This document shows positions 8,691-17,147 of a stretch of 59,516 nucleotides of DNA, piece after piece. Below the pieces are notes generated by a model, which saw only the letters and a program-made list of their open reading frames with translations, did no database searches and was not told where the DNA came from. The stretch is from an uncultured Verrucomicrobia subdivision 3 bacterium. GTDB taxonomy: Bacteria > Verrucomicrobiota > Verrucomicrobiia > Limisphaerales > UBA8199. How positions within the stretch are numbered: position 1 is the first letter of the stretch; each line of letters begins with the position of its first letter. A program made the position numbers and the translations under genes. The stretch spans positions 1 through 59,516 of the forward strand of contig CAIWMU010000160.1 in assembly GCA_903913865.1 (NCBI GenBank), in the 5' to 3' direction.

Positions 8691-9581
8691 TCAACGATAG
8701 CGTTGGCTTGCGATGTAGCCCCAGGCGCACCCTGCGACCAGGCCTCCCAGGTGGGCCATGTTTGCCACGGAGCCGAGCAACCCGGTGAAGCAGGCGAAAA
8801 ACCAGATCAGCATCATGACCACCGTGCTCTGCTGGACGAAGAGTCCGGAGGCGGGATCGTATCTGCCCCGAATCCAAATGTAGCCCAGCAGGCCATAAAC
8901 GACGCCGGACATTCCGCCAAAGCTAGGGCCGGAGGTGAGGTATTGGAGGGAGTTGGAAATGATGGCCAGCACCGCAACGAGCAGCGCGAGTTTTGCCGTG
9001 CTTTGGCGGGCCTCGATCATGCTGCCCAGGTCGCGAAGCCAGAGCATGTTGAAGAATACGTGCATAATGCCGTAGTGAATGAAAATGGGGGTGAAGAGGC
9101 GCCAGACCTGGCCCTTGAGCACCTCGCTGAACGGTCCGGGGCCTGATACATATTCGGAGATGAAGAGCCACCGGATGGACTCACTATCCCTTCCCCCCTT
9201 CGAGATGAGGAAGACCAGAGCGCTGATCGCGATGAGGGAGAACGTGAGGCGGCCGAAGCCGTAGCCGGTGACGGGGCGGAAGAGGTGACGCCGCGAGATC
9301 ATTTTCTTGCGGTAAGCCTCCTGCTCCTGCTCCTTGCTGGCGCGGATGGAAGCGGCACCATGGGCTTCCTTCTGGTAGCGTGGGTCGTTCGGGTTCCTCC
9401 TGAATTCCTCCAGCAGCCTGGAGGCTTCCCCGAGCCTGTCCTCATCCATGACCCAGACCGACCAGGGCCCGGCAGCATCGGCGGTGTCGTGCTCGACCTG
9501 GTTTTCCATTCCCTGGACCAGGAGGTAATCGCCAAAGATGCGGGCGGGGGATTCCTCCTGCAGGTGCCCTATGATTCGCAT
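8691..9581 (-). CDS. Rhomboid-family intramembrane serine protease, GlpG-like
   Basis: This 296-residue protein cleaves transmembrane substrates within the membrane. The N-terminal cytoplasmic domain (1-100) resembles that of GlpG, and a charged linker follows. Six or so hydrophobic segments start at residue 112. The catalytic serine is S225 in G-G-M-S-G-V-V-Y-G. The partner histidine is H277 in M-A-H-L-G-G-L-V-A-G. The H-x-x-x-N motif of the second helix is H174-N178. All catalytic features are therefore intact. A 49-residue membrane protein follows 6 bp downstream on the same strand. Confidence 0.92.
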   Translation of the reverse strand: MRIIGHLQEESPARIFGDYLLVQGMENQVEHDTADAAGPWSVWVMDEDRLGEASRLLEEFRRNPNDPRYQKEAHGAASIRASKEQEQEAYRKKMISRRHLFRPVTGYGFGRLTFSLIAISALVFLISKGGRDSESIRWLFISEYVSGPGPFSEVLKGQVWRLFTPIFIHYGIMHVFFNMLWLRDLGSMIEARQSTAKLALLVAVLAIISNSLQYLTSGPSFGGMSGVVYGLLGYIWIRGRYDPASGLFVQQSTVVMMLIWFFACFTGLLGSVANMAHLGGLVAGCAWGYIASQRYR

Positions 9582-9638
9582 GGTGGTGAAACGGTTGTTT
9601 TACGATTGGATCTGTGGAGGCTAAATGGGGCCGCCAAA

Positions 9639-10547
9639 TCAGGCTCTCCAGGGGAGATCCAGTTTTTTGCCGTGGGCCGGGTGGCTGGGGTTCAGGCTGT
9701 GGAGCGCCAGATTCATGCCATCCGGGCGGAGCGTTGCTAGCACCCAGCCGCTTGGGTCCTGGTCCCGGAACGGGTAGGCCACCGGTGGAAGATTAATGAG
9801 GTGCAATCCCTGGGCATCCTGCTCGGTGCTCCACTTGTGGGTGTGGCCGAAGATGTAGGCCTTGACCCGGCGGCGCGGGTGGATCACGGCGAGCAGGGCG
9901 TCGGAATCCTTCAGCCCCGAGATGGTTCCCGAGATGCCAGGGTTGTGGTGGATCAGCACGATGGCCGGCTTTGCCGGGTCGGCATCGAGGGATCGTGCGA
10001 GCCAGTCCAGTTGTTCTGTTCCGAGCAGCCCCGGTGTGGAGAGGGTTGTCTCAAGGGAATCCAGGATGAACCAATCGACCTTCGGGGTGCGGACGAGGGC
10101 CACCTGGTGGTCATGCACCGGTCTGCGGGCGGACTTCAAAGATTGGAAGGCCTCCCAGAAACGGTCGCGGTTGTCGTGGTTGCCCAGGGCCAGGTGGATC
10201 GGGATGCCAGCCTCCCGCAGCGGGGTGGAGAGGCGGGACAGGGTGGCATAATCGCCCGACTGACCGCTGTTGTGCGCGAGATCGCCCGTGATGAAGAGCT
10301 GTTCCGGCAGGCGGGGCAGGGCGGTCACCTGGGCTGCCGCCTGCTCAAAGTTGCGTGCCATGTTCACATTCCGCTGGAGAACCTCGGGATTGGCATCCAG
10401 ATGAATATCGGAGAAAAGGGCGAATGTATCCTTGTCACGGCGTTTGCCGGAGGAAAGAGTGGCGCAGCCGGTGAGCAGCCCGGCCCCCGCCAGGATGGCC
10501 TGGCCAAGAAACCGCCGCCTTGGAATTCTCGAAAGATGAATTGGCAT
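9639..10547 (-). CDS. Tat-exported calcineurin-like metallophosphoesterase
   Basis: This 302-residue secreted or membrane-anchored phosphoesterase has a twin-arginine signal (R-R-R-F-L-G-Q-A-I-L-A-G-A-G-L-L) ending in a lipobox-like T-G-C. All five metal-binding blocks of the calcineurin-like fold are visible: S-D-I-H-L-D, G-D-L-A-H-N-S-G, G-N-H-D-N-R, V-L-I-H-H-N-P-G and F-G-H-T-H-K-W. These coordinate a dinuclear metal centre. The substrate (phosphodiester, nucleotide or protein phosphate) cannot be deduced. The gene follows the rhomboid gene's upstream end at a short distance on the same strand. Confidence 0.9.
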   Translation of the reverse strand: MPIHLSRIPRRRFLGQAILAGAGLLTGCATLSSGKRRDKDTFALFSDIHLDANPEVLQRNVNMARNFEQAAAQVTALPRLPEQLFITGDLAHNSGQSGDYATLSRLSTPLREAGIPIHLALGNHDNRDRFWEAFQSLKSARRPVHDHQVALVRTPKVDWFILDSLETTLSTPGLLGTEQLDWLARSLDADPAKPAIVLIHHNPGISGTISGLKDSDALLAVIHPRRRVKAYIFGHTHKWSTEQDAQGLHLINLPPVAYPFRDQDPSGWVLATLRPDGMNLALHSLNPSHPAHGKKLDLPWRA

Positions 10548-10744
10548 AACGTGGGGAGCTAATCTGTTCCAGCATCAAACGACAAGTAAAATGGCACGGA
10601 GATCGGCGGAAGCATGGATGGTCTGTGGCTGAATCTGTTCCATCCCCGGCACACGGTGACAGGGAATGGAAGTTGGTTCAGGCTCCCGTAGCCTCCTGAA
10701 AAGGCTTTGAACGGGCCGCCCCGGGAGTTCAAATCGAGAGGGGA

Positions 10745-11635
10745 CTACACCCTCCTGACCCGTGCAGCGAAGTCCTCGATTTCCTCTGATTTCTCGAAGC
10801 CAACGTTCAAGATATCGGCCCTGGCCTCCTGAAGGGCGAACCGGACTGAGGCACTGCGCTTTTCGTCGTCATCCCTGAGCTTGCCCTCGCCAATGATCTT
10901 CATGGCGACGATCGCCTTTCCCTTGTCGCGAAGCTTCTTGATGACCGGGAGAACCTTCTCCGGTGGGCCATCCATGGAGAGGCCATAAGGGTTGATGCGG
11001 GTGTGGACCGACTCGACCCAGGGCTCATCGGCTGCGGCTTCCAGGGCCTCAAGGGAATGGCAGGAGACGCCAAGGGCGCGGATGATTCCCTTTTCCCGGA
11101 ACTTGTAAAGCTGATCCATCTGCTTGCGCAGTTCCTCAGGCCATTTTCCCGAGGTCACACAATGGAGGAGCATCAAATCGATATGGTCGGTGCCGATTTC
11201 CTTGAGGAACCGGGGAACAACGACATCGGCATCGGGCCGCTCTGTCTCGGGAAGGCCGCCGGGGCGGAACCAGAGTTTTGTGAAAATCGTGTATTTGTCC
11301 CGGGGGATTTCCTTGAGGGCCGGGATGACGTAGGGGTGTGTGCCGTAAAGATCGGCCAGATCGAAGCATTTGACGCCGCGATCAAAGGCGCCGCGAATGA
11401 GTGCGGTCAGCTTTTCCTTGCCCATCCGGGTGTGGTTTGACTCGCGGTTGCCGCCCCGCACTCCTGTGCCCATGCAAAGCCTGCTGGTGCGGATCTTTGT
11501 CTTGCCGAGAGGCACCGTGGCAAAGGGGTCGTAGTGGGTTGCGGCGGATTCGGCCTGCAGGAGGGGAGCCCCGGCAAGAAGTCCTGTCACTCCAAGGGCG
11601 GAGGCCTTCAAAAAGTCCCGGCGTTTCATGTGCAT
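10745..11635 (-). CDS. Tat-exported aldo/keto reductase
   Basis: This 296-residue aldo/keto reductase-type TIM barrel carries a twin-arginine signal (K-R-R-D-F-L-K-A-S-A-L-G-V-T). Family features include D-L-A-D-L-Y-G-T-H (catalytic Asp and Tyr region), the Lys in T-K-L-W-F, and a catalytic-His-like block D-L-M-L-L-H-C-V. Exported members are common in Verrucomicrobiota and Planctomycetes and are often linked to sugar degradation. The natural substrate is unknown. The start is the first ATG at 11635; a second one two codons later is equally possible. Confidence 0.88.
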   Translation of the reverse strand: MHMKRRDFLKASALGVTGLLAGAPLLQAESAATHYDPFATVPLGKTKIRTSRLCMGTGVRGGNRESNHTRMGKEKLTALIRGAFDRGVKCFDLADLYGTHPYVIPALKEIPRDKYTIFTKLWFRPGGLPETERPDADVVVPRFLKEIGTDHIDLMLLHCVTSGKWPEELRKQMDQLYKFREKGIIRALGVSCHSLEALEAAADEPWVESVHTRINPYGLSMDGPPEKVLPVIKKLRDKGKAIVAMKIIGEGKLRDDDEKRSASVRFALQEARADILNVGFEKSEEIEDFAARVRRV

Positions 11636-11762
11636 AAAGTCAATTGAGCGGCTGAGCAGTCATATAACCTGACTCGGTGGATTACGCAAGCATGGGTGTG
11701 GAAATTGCTTTTCCGGACACAAACGGGTAAAGAAGTGGCATGCAACTGGAACAGGCGTCGTG

Positions 11763-13556
11763 ATGAATCGTTTTGAAACGGGCAAATCGTTGGCTTTCCT
11801 GCGTGTGTGCGGCCTTCTGGCGGCTGCCTGCGTGTCTGGCAGGCTGGGGGCGGCTGATCCCGGGACGGGTTCCGCAGGTTGCGGGATCACCTGGGGAGAC
11901 AAGGTGAATGTGGCCCGGGGCGGGTGGGGGCGGATGATCCATCTCTCGGGTGGGGACTGGCTGTGCGTCAGCACCACCTTCAATAAGACGAACAGCACAC
12001 TGCAACTGCAGTTGGCAGGAAATTCCGCCAGGGTCTGGACGCCGATTTCGGAGGTTCGGGAGGGGGTGCGATTCATGGACAACGGGGAATTGATCCAACT
12101 GGCGGATGGGTCGATCCTGCTGACCTGCCGCTCGCTGGTTGAAGGGGAATCGTATCGGTTTCCAGTCTTCAGCAGCAAGGATGGGGGGCGGAGTTGGGCT
12201 TATTTGAGCACCATTGATTCAAACGAAGGCGCGCCCGGGACGCTGAAAAAGCGGGGATTGTGGGAACCACACTTCTACCATCTGGCGGACGGGCGGCTGG
12301 CGGTGGCCTACGCGAATGAGAAGCATGCTTCAGAGACCCCGTCGTTCAGCCAGACCTGCTCGCTGAAAATCTCCGCTTCGCAGGGGGCTGATTGGGGGGC
12401 GGAGATCATTCTGGCGGATCAACCCGGCGGGGGTGCGTTGCGGCCGGGAATGCCGGTGGTTGCAAGGATGGGCAATGGCCATTACATCGCCGTTTACGAG
12501 GTGGTGGGTCTCGGGGATGCGGATGTTTGTTTCAAGATTTCTAAGGACGGGGAGCACTGGGCTCCGGGGCTTGGGGAGCGGATCGATGGGCACCATGCCG
12601 GCCCATGGGTCACGACTCTTTCCGATGGTCGGTTGCTTTTGACATCCTGTGCCAACACGGTTTCGTGCAGCGATGACGAAGGCCGCACGTGGCATGGTGC
12701 GGGAGTGCCGCCATGGTCGGTTGGGGGCGGAAAAAAATTCACATGGCCGGCGATCTACCAGACTGCGGAGAACGAGGTGGCGGTCATGGTTTCGTGGCAC
12801 GGAGTCGGGTTGCGGTTTGGCGATCCCGGCAGGAAGGGGGGGGCCAAACGGGAGACTTTCAGACCGGAGTCCCACACCACCCGAACCATCGAAGGCTGGA
12901 ATGTGCGGGTGGATGGACGGTTGCTTGCACCGCCGTGGGATGGGTTGGGCAGCCGCGCCCTGCGTTTTTTGGAATCGAAGCTGAGTGACATCCGGGCCGT
13001 GGTCGATGCCGGGCCGCTGGAGAAACTGCAGCGCACAACGATCGTGCTCGACCTGAACAATGGAGATCTGCGACCGATGCAATATCATCCCAACGGGAAG
13101 TGGCTGGTGGACCATGGTTACGCGGCCGATCTCGAGAAGTGCGTTCACATCCCTGTGGCGGCAGATTTGGCGACTCCGCGCAACATCATCGAGCAACCCT
13201 GGGTGGTGCTCCATGAACTGGCCCATGCCTACCATGATCAGGTGCTCGGATTTGAGGATCCCCGGATCATCCGGGCCTATCAAGCCTACAAGCAAAGCGG
13301 TCATGGGGATGCGGCGCTGCTTTATGATGGCACGCGGGTCCGGCACTACGGATTGACGGATGAGAAGGAATTTTTTGCCGAGATGACGGAATCCTATTTC
13401 GGCGTGGACGATTTCTTCCCGTTCAACCGTGCGGAGTTGTTGGCGGCCGAGCCGCAGATCCATGAGTTGATGCAGGAGATTTGGGGGTCGGTGGCAGGGA
13501 GAAGGCTCAAGCCTGTCGGGGCGGTGGGATCAAAAGCGACCTCCGACAAACCATGA
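11763..13556 (+). CDS. Secreted sialidase-like beta-propeller fused to a zinc metallopeptidase-like domain
   Basis: This is a 597-residue exported protein with a signal peptide (L-A-F-L-R-V-C-G-L-L-A-A-A-C-V-S). The N-terminal 350 residues carry repeated Asp-box motifs of the BNR/sialidase fold: S-K-D-G-G-R-S-W, S-K-D-G-E-H-W and S-D-D-E-G-R-T-W. The C-terminal 200 residues contain a gluzincin-type signature, H-E-L-A-H-A-Y-H, followed about 55 residues later by a third-ligand glutamate in E-F-F-A-E-M-T-E. So a carbohydrate-recognition or hydrolase module seems joined to a protease-like one. Classical sialidase catalytic residues could not be assigned. I start at ATG 11763; a GTG directly before it is also possible. 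The substrate is unknown. Confidence 0.75.
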   Translation: MNRFETGKSLAFLRVCGLLAAACVSGRLGAADPGTGSAGCGITWGDKVNVARGGWGRMIHLSGGDWLCVSTTFNKTNSTLQLQLAGNSARVWTPISEVREGVRFMDNGELIQLADGSILLTCRSLVEGESYRFPVFSSKDGGRSWAYLSTIDSNEGAPGTLKKRGLWEPHFYHLADGRLAVAYANEKHASETPSFSQTCSLKISASQGADWGAEIILADQPGGGALRPGMPVVARMGNGHYIAVYEVVGLGDADVCFKISKDGEHWAPGLGERIDGHHAGPWVTTLSDGRLLLTSCANTVSCSDDEGRTWHGAGVPPWSVGGGKKFTWPAIYQTAENEVAVMVSWHGVGLRFGDPGRKGGAKRETFRPESHTTRTIEGWNVRVDGRLLAPPWDGLGSRALRFLESKLSDIRAVVDAGPLEKLQRTTIVLDLNNGDLRPMQYHPNGKWLVDHGYAADLEKCVHIPVAADLATPRNIIEQPWVVLHELAHAYHDQVLGFEDPRIIRAYQAYKQSGHGDAALLYDGTRVRHYGLTDEKEFFAEMTESYFGVDDFFPFNRAELLAAEPQIHELMQEIWGSVAGRRLKPVGAVGSKATSDKP

Positions 13557-13660
13557 TTCGATTCCGGTTCATCCCGCCAAACGGCCGATTCATCACAGAA
13601 TCTCCCCGTCTCATCACAAACTGCCCGACAGTTGCCCCCATGATCCACTAGCTTACAGGC

Positions 13661-15082
13661 ATGCGAAGAAATCGAGAAGCTGGCTGGGAGAAGCAGGTTG
13701 AAAACCTTGCGGGGCGGAGAGGCTTTGGGTCTGGCGCTGCTGTGGGTGTGCAGCCGACGTGGAGAGCCGGGCTTGCAAACCTCATCATTGTTCTGCTTTT
13801 GGCGTTCCCTGGGACGGGGTTGCTGGGTGCTGCTGACTGGAGCCGGTTTCGTGGCCCGAATGGCAGTGGCATTGCTGTTGATGCGGAACCTCCAACCAGT
13901 TGGAGCGATTCGGAGAATCTGAAGTGGAAGCTGGCCCTGCCCGGGCCCGGTTCCTCCTGCCCGATCGTTTCCGGGGACCGGGTCTTTGTGACCTGCTACT
14001 CCGGCTATGGGGATGGTAAGGGGGGCGATGAGATGGAAAAGCTCCAGAGGCACCTTGTGTGTGTGGACCGGGGAAGCGGGAAAGTGCTCTGGGATCGTGC
14101 TGTGCCGGCGGAGATGCCGGAAGACTCCTACAGTGGGAATCTGAGGGAGCACGGCTACGCCAGCAACACGCCTGTGACGGATGGGGAGCGCGTTTATGTG
14201 TTTTTTGGGAAGACGGGGGTGCTGGCATTTGATCTGGAGGGGAAACAGCTTTGGAAGGTCGGTGTGGGGAAACAATCCAGCAACCGCCGCTGGGGTTCAG
14301 GTTCGAGCCTGATTTTGCATGGGAACATGGTGATCGTGAATGCTGCGGAGGAGAGCCGATCCATCCGGGCACTTGAGAAGGGGACCGGCAGGGAAGTCTG
14401 GAAGACGGAAGTGGGTTCCCTGGAACTGAGCTTTGTCACGCCGGCCCTTGTGGAGTGCGAGGGTGGCCGGGTGGACATGGTGGTTGCAGTTCCAGGGGAG
14501 ATCTGGGGGGTGAACCCCGACACAGGCAAGCTGCGCTGGTTCGTGCAAAGCGGCATTGACGGGAACGTGTCACCGAGCATCATCGCTGCGGACGGGATTG
14601 TTTATGCCACCGGTGGTTATCCCCGGCAGGGCACGGTTGCTGTGCGGGCGGGCGGGAAGGGGGATGTGACCCAGAGCAACCTGCTGTGGACAAGCCAGAG
14701 CGCCTCCTATGTTCCCTCCCCGGTTCTGGCGCAGGGACATTTGTTTGTTGTGAGTGACCAGGGGTTTGCCATGTGTCTGGATGCGAAGAGCGGCAAAACC
14801 GTCTATCGCGAGCGTCTGCCCGGGGTGGGTGGAGGGAAGCCTTTTTACGCTTCCGCAGTGCTTGCCAACGGCCGCTGGTATGCGGTAAGTCGTCGAAACG
14901 GAACATTTGTCCTCGAAGCAAAACCTGAATTCAAACTGGCCGCCCAGAACAGGATTGCAGGGGACGACTCTGATTTTAACGCCACGCCCGCCATTGCGGG
15001 AAGGCAGCTCTTTCTGCGCTCCAACCGGGCACTTTATTGCATCGAGGCGGTGCAAACGGCGGGTGCGGAGAAAACAAAATAG
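13661..15082 (+). CDS. PQQ-like (BamB-type) beta-propeller protein
   Basis: This 473-residue exported protein has a hydrophobic signal near residues 38-55. The mature part opens with W-S-R-F-R-G-P-N-G-S-G-I, typical of a large family of periplasmic outer-membrane-assembly/PQQ-like propellers in Planctomycetes and Verrucomicrobia. Repeated blade motifs follow (V-C-V-D-R-G-S-G-K-V-L-W, A-F-D-L-E-G-K-Q-L-W-K). PQQ itself need not be bound. It begins a co-directional run of ten genes with very short gaps and is followed by an EF-hand gene 12 bp downstream. Whether it belongs functionally with the PqqD/ATP-grasp genes or is only co-transcribed is open. Confidence 0.85.
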   Translation: MRRNREAGWEKQVENLAGRRGFGSGAAVGVQPTWRAGLANLIIVLLLAFPGTGLLGAADWSRFRGPNGSGIAVDAEPPTSWSDSENLKWKLALPGPGSSCPIVSGDRVFVTCYSGYGDGKGGDEMEKLQRHLVCVDRGSGKVLWDRAVPAEMPEDSYSGNLREHGYASNTPVTDGERVYVFFGKTGVLAFDLEGKQLWKVGVGKQSSNRRWGSGSSLILHGNMVIVNAAEESRSIRALEKGTGREVWKTEVGSLELSFVTPALVECEGGRVDMVVAVPGEIWGVNPDTGKLRWFVQSGIDGNVSPSIIAADGIVYATGGYPRQGTVAVRAGGKGDVTQSNLLWTSQSASYVPSPVLAQGHLFVVSDQGFAMCLDAKSGKTVYRERLPGVGGGKPFYASAVLANGRWYAVSRRNGTFVLEAKPEFKLAAQNRIAGDDSDFNATPAIAGRQLFLRSNRALYCIEAVQTAGAEKTK

Positions 15083-15094
15083 AAAGAAACGATC

Positions 15095-15841
15095 ATGAGA
15101 ACAAAAACCAAGCTGGTTGCTTTGATATTGGGAGCTTCAACATGCCTCCTGACGGCTCAGGATGGCAATCCCCGGCCCGAGGGGCAACGCCCACCCGGAC
15201 GTCAGGGCGGGCAGGAGGGGTTTCACATGCTGCCGCCTCCGGTTGTGGAGCAATTGAAGTTGACCGGCGAGCAACTCAAGCAGGTTGCCGATCTGGAAAC
15301 AGAGGTGAAGGCGAAGGTTGAGAAGATTCTCACCCCGGCACAACTGGAACAGTTGAAGCAGTTAGGGCCGCCCCGGTTTCAGGGGAATCGGAACATGGGA
15401 GGCCCCGAAGGTGGTGGTGGCCCCGGGGGGAATGCGGGGATGCGCCCGATGCAGAACGGAGGTAACGATCCTTTTGATCAGGGGCCTGGTCCGCGTGGGC
15501 CCGGCATGCAAGGGGGTGGACAGCGTGGCGTGATGCCGTTGATTGAGGCCCTGGATTTGAACAAAGACGGCACCATTGATGCCGAAGAACTGGGCAAGGC
15601 GGTCGAATCCTTGAAGAAGCTCGATAAGAACGGCGATGGGAAGTTGACGAGTGAGGAGTATCGCATGCCGCGAATGGGAGGTGGCGGCGGGCAGGGGATG
15701 CAGCGGCAGGGCCAGGGTGGCGGGTTTCCCGGAGGTGAAGGTCGTCCCGGTGGTCAGGGGCAGGGGTTCAGGCCCGGTGCGGGAGCCGGCGGTCCTGGAG
15801 CTTCAGGGGGTCCGTCCCGTCCCCGGCCTGACCAGGAGTAG
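15095..15841 (+). CDS. Secreted EF-hand protein with Gly/Pro/Gln-rich segments
   Basis: This 248-residue protein has a signal peptide (L-V-A-L-I-L-G-A-S-T-C-L-L-T-A). A helical section at about 45-90 resembles periplasmic Spy/CpxP-type helices (L-T-G-E-Q-L-K-Q...L-T-P-A-Q-L-E-Q). Two EF-hand calcium loops follow: D-L-N-K-D-G-T-I-D-A-E-E and D-K-N-G-D-G-K-L-T-S-E-E. Flanking stretches are extremely rich in Gly, Pro and Gln. Such proteins are frequent in this phylum and have no assigned function beyond probable calcium binding. It lies 12 bp after the propeller gene and 19 bp before the PqqD-like gene. Confidence 0.85.
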   Translation: MRTKTKLVALILGASTCLLTAQDGNPRPEGQRPPGRQGGQEGFHMLPPPVVEQLKLTGEQLKQVADLETEVKAKVEKILTPAQLEQLKQLGPPRFQGNRNMGGPEGGGGPGGNAGMRPMQNGGNDPFDQGPGPRGPGMQGGGQRGVMPLIEALDLNKDGTIDAEELGKAVESLKKLDKNGDGKLTSEEYRMPRMGGGGGQGMQRQGQGGGFPGGEGRPGGQGQGFRPGAGAGGPGASGGPSRPRPDQE

Positions 15842-15860
15842 CCCCTCTTCAGGTGATTTT

Positions 15861-16097
15861 ATGCAAAAGCTTTCACAATTGGCGATCAGCTCGGAGGGGT
15901 TCATTTTTAATCCGGCCACCGGGGACAGTTTCCAGGTGAGCCAGACCGGATTGGATGTGATCAACGGAATGCGGGACGGCAGGGGTGATGAGGAGATCGT
16001 GGCAAAGTTGGCGGAGACCTACGAAGTGGCACCGGAGGATGCCCGGAGGGATGTTGCCGACTTCAGGGGAACCTTGCGGGCATTCGGGCTTGTTTGA
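15861..16097 (+). CDS. PqqD-family peptide-carrier (RRE-like) protein
   Basis: This 78-residue PqqD-like protein matches the family in size and pattern: an N-terminal beta part (F-I-F-N-P-A-T-G-D-S-F-Q-V-S-Q-T-G), then helices with I-V-A-K-L-A-E-T-Y-E-V and D-V-A-D-F. PqqD and related RiPP recognition elements bind leader peptides and present them to modifying enzymes. No pqqA, pqqB, pqqC or pqqE gene lies nearby, so PQQ synthesis is not implied. The next genes, 12 bp and then -4 bp away, encode an ATP-grasp ligase and a PLP decarboxylase-like enzyme. This suggests it serves a different, uncharacterised modification. The longer in-frame region upstream overlaps the EF-hand gene and is not used. 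Confidence 0.85.
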   Translation: MQKLSQLAISSEGFIFNPATGDSFQVSQTGLDVINGMRDGRGDEEIVAKLAETYEVAPEDARRDVADFRGTLRAFGLV

Positions 16098-16109
16098 TCT
16101 GCGCACATC

Positions 16110-17147
16110 ATGAAAGAACTCATCATTGGTGTGTCGGGGATCAACGCGATCGACAACCCGGGGCCGGGCATTGGGGTCGCGCGGAGCCTGAAGGAGGATG
16201 GGGAACTCAAGGTTAAGATTGTGGGACTTGCCTATGACGCCATGGAGCCGGGGATCTTCATGGATTGGGTTGTGGACAAGTCCTACATCATGCCCTACCC
16301 ATCCGGATGTGGAGATGCCTTCATTGAGCGGCTTCTCTACATCAAGGAATCCCATGGCCTTGATTGCGTGATCCCGAACCTGGATGCGGAGCTGCCGCTC
16401 TACATCAAGAATGCGGAGGTCCTGGCCGGGCACGGCATTCACACCTTCCTGCCGGGGATGGAGCAGTTCAAGCTGCGGAGCAAGGATCGACTTGCGGAGA
16501 TCGCCGGGAGGATGGGCATCTCACTCCCCCGCACGAAGGTGGTCCATAGCGTGGATACACTTATGGAGGCCATTGAGGAACTTGAGCTGCCTGTGATGGT
16601 GAAAGGCAGTTTCTACAAGGCCTACAAATGCCATACGGTTGGGGAGGCTGTGGCGCACTACCATCAGCTGGTGGCGGAGTGGGGCTACCCGATCATCGTG
16701 CAGCAGGTCGTCTCGGGCGACGAGATGAACGTGGTGGGACTTGGGGACGGGGAAGGGAATTCACTTGGAAGTGTGGGGATCAAAAAGCTCTCTGTCACGG
16801 CCCTGGGCAAGATCTGGACGGGGGTGACGGTGAAGCATCGCAAGATGATGGCGGCGGTGGATGATTTTGTGCGGGAGTTCAAGTGGCGCGGGCCGTTTGA
16901 ACTGGAGTGCATGGTGTCGGGGGATGAGGTTTATCTCATTGAGATCAACCCGCGCTTTCCGGCCTGGTCCTACTTTGCAACCGGGGTGGGGGTTAATCTG
17001 CCCTCGCGGCTGGTCCGGCGTTCCTTTGGACTGCCTGTGGCGCCTGTGCCCGATTATGCGGCGGGGAAACTCTTCATTCGATACACCGATGAGATGGTCA
17101 CGGACATGGACAAATTTCAGAAGGCAATCACACGGGGGGAGACATGA
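16110..17147 (+). CDS. ATP-grasp ligase
   Basis: This 345-residue ATP-grasp enzyme resembles the carbamoyl-phosphate-synthase large-subunit type. The N-terminal third is a pre-ATP-grasp Rossmann-like domain (I-I-G-V-S-G-I-N-A-I). The central part carries the nucleotide-binding lysine strand (P-V-M-V-K-G-S-F-Y-K-A). The C-terminal part has the metal-binding motif F-E-L-E-C-M...Y-L-I-E-I-N-P-R-F-P-A-W. By family it would activate a carboxylate as acyl phosphate and join it to an amine. The partner genes (PqqD-like before, PLP enzyme overlapping by 4 bp after) suggest the acceptor could be a peptide or carrier. Substrates are unknown. The ATGA overlap implies translational coupling with the next gene. 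Confidence 0.9.
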   Translation: MKELIIGVSGINAIDNPGPGIGVARSLKEDGELKVKIVGLAYDAMEPGIFMDWVVDKSYIMPYPSGCGDAFIERLLYIKESHGLDCVIPNLDAELPLYIKNAEVLAGHGIHTFLPGMEQFKLRSKDRLAEIAGRMGISLPRTKVVHSVDTLMEAIEELELPVMVKGSFYKAYKCHTVGEAVAHYHQLVAEWGYPIIVQQVVSGDEMNVVGLGDGEGNSLGSVGIKKLSVTALGKIWTGVTVKHRKMMAAVDDFVREFKWRGPFELECMVSGDEVYLIEINPRFPAWSYFATGVGVNLPSRLVRRSFGLPVAPVPDYAAGKLFIRYTDEMVTDMDKFQKAITRGET

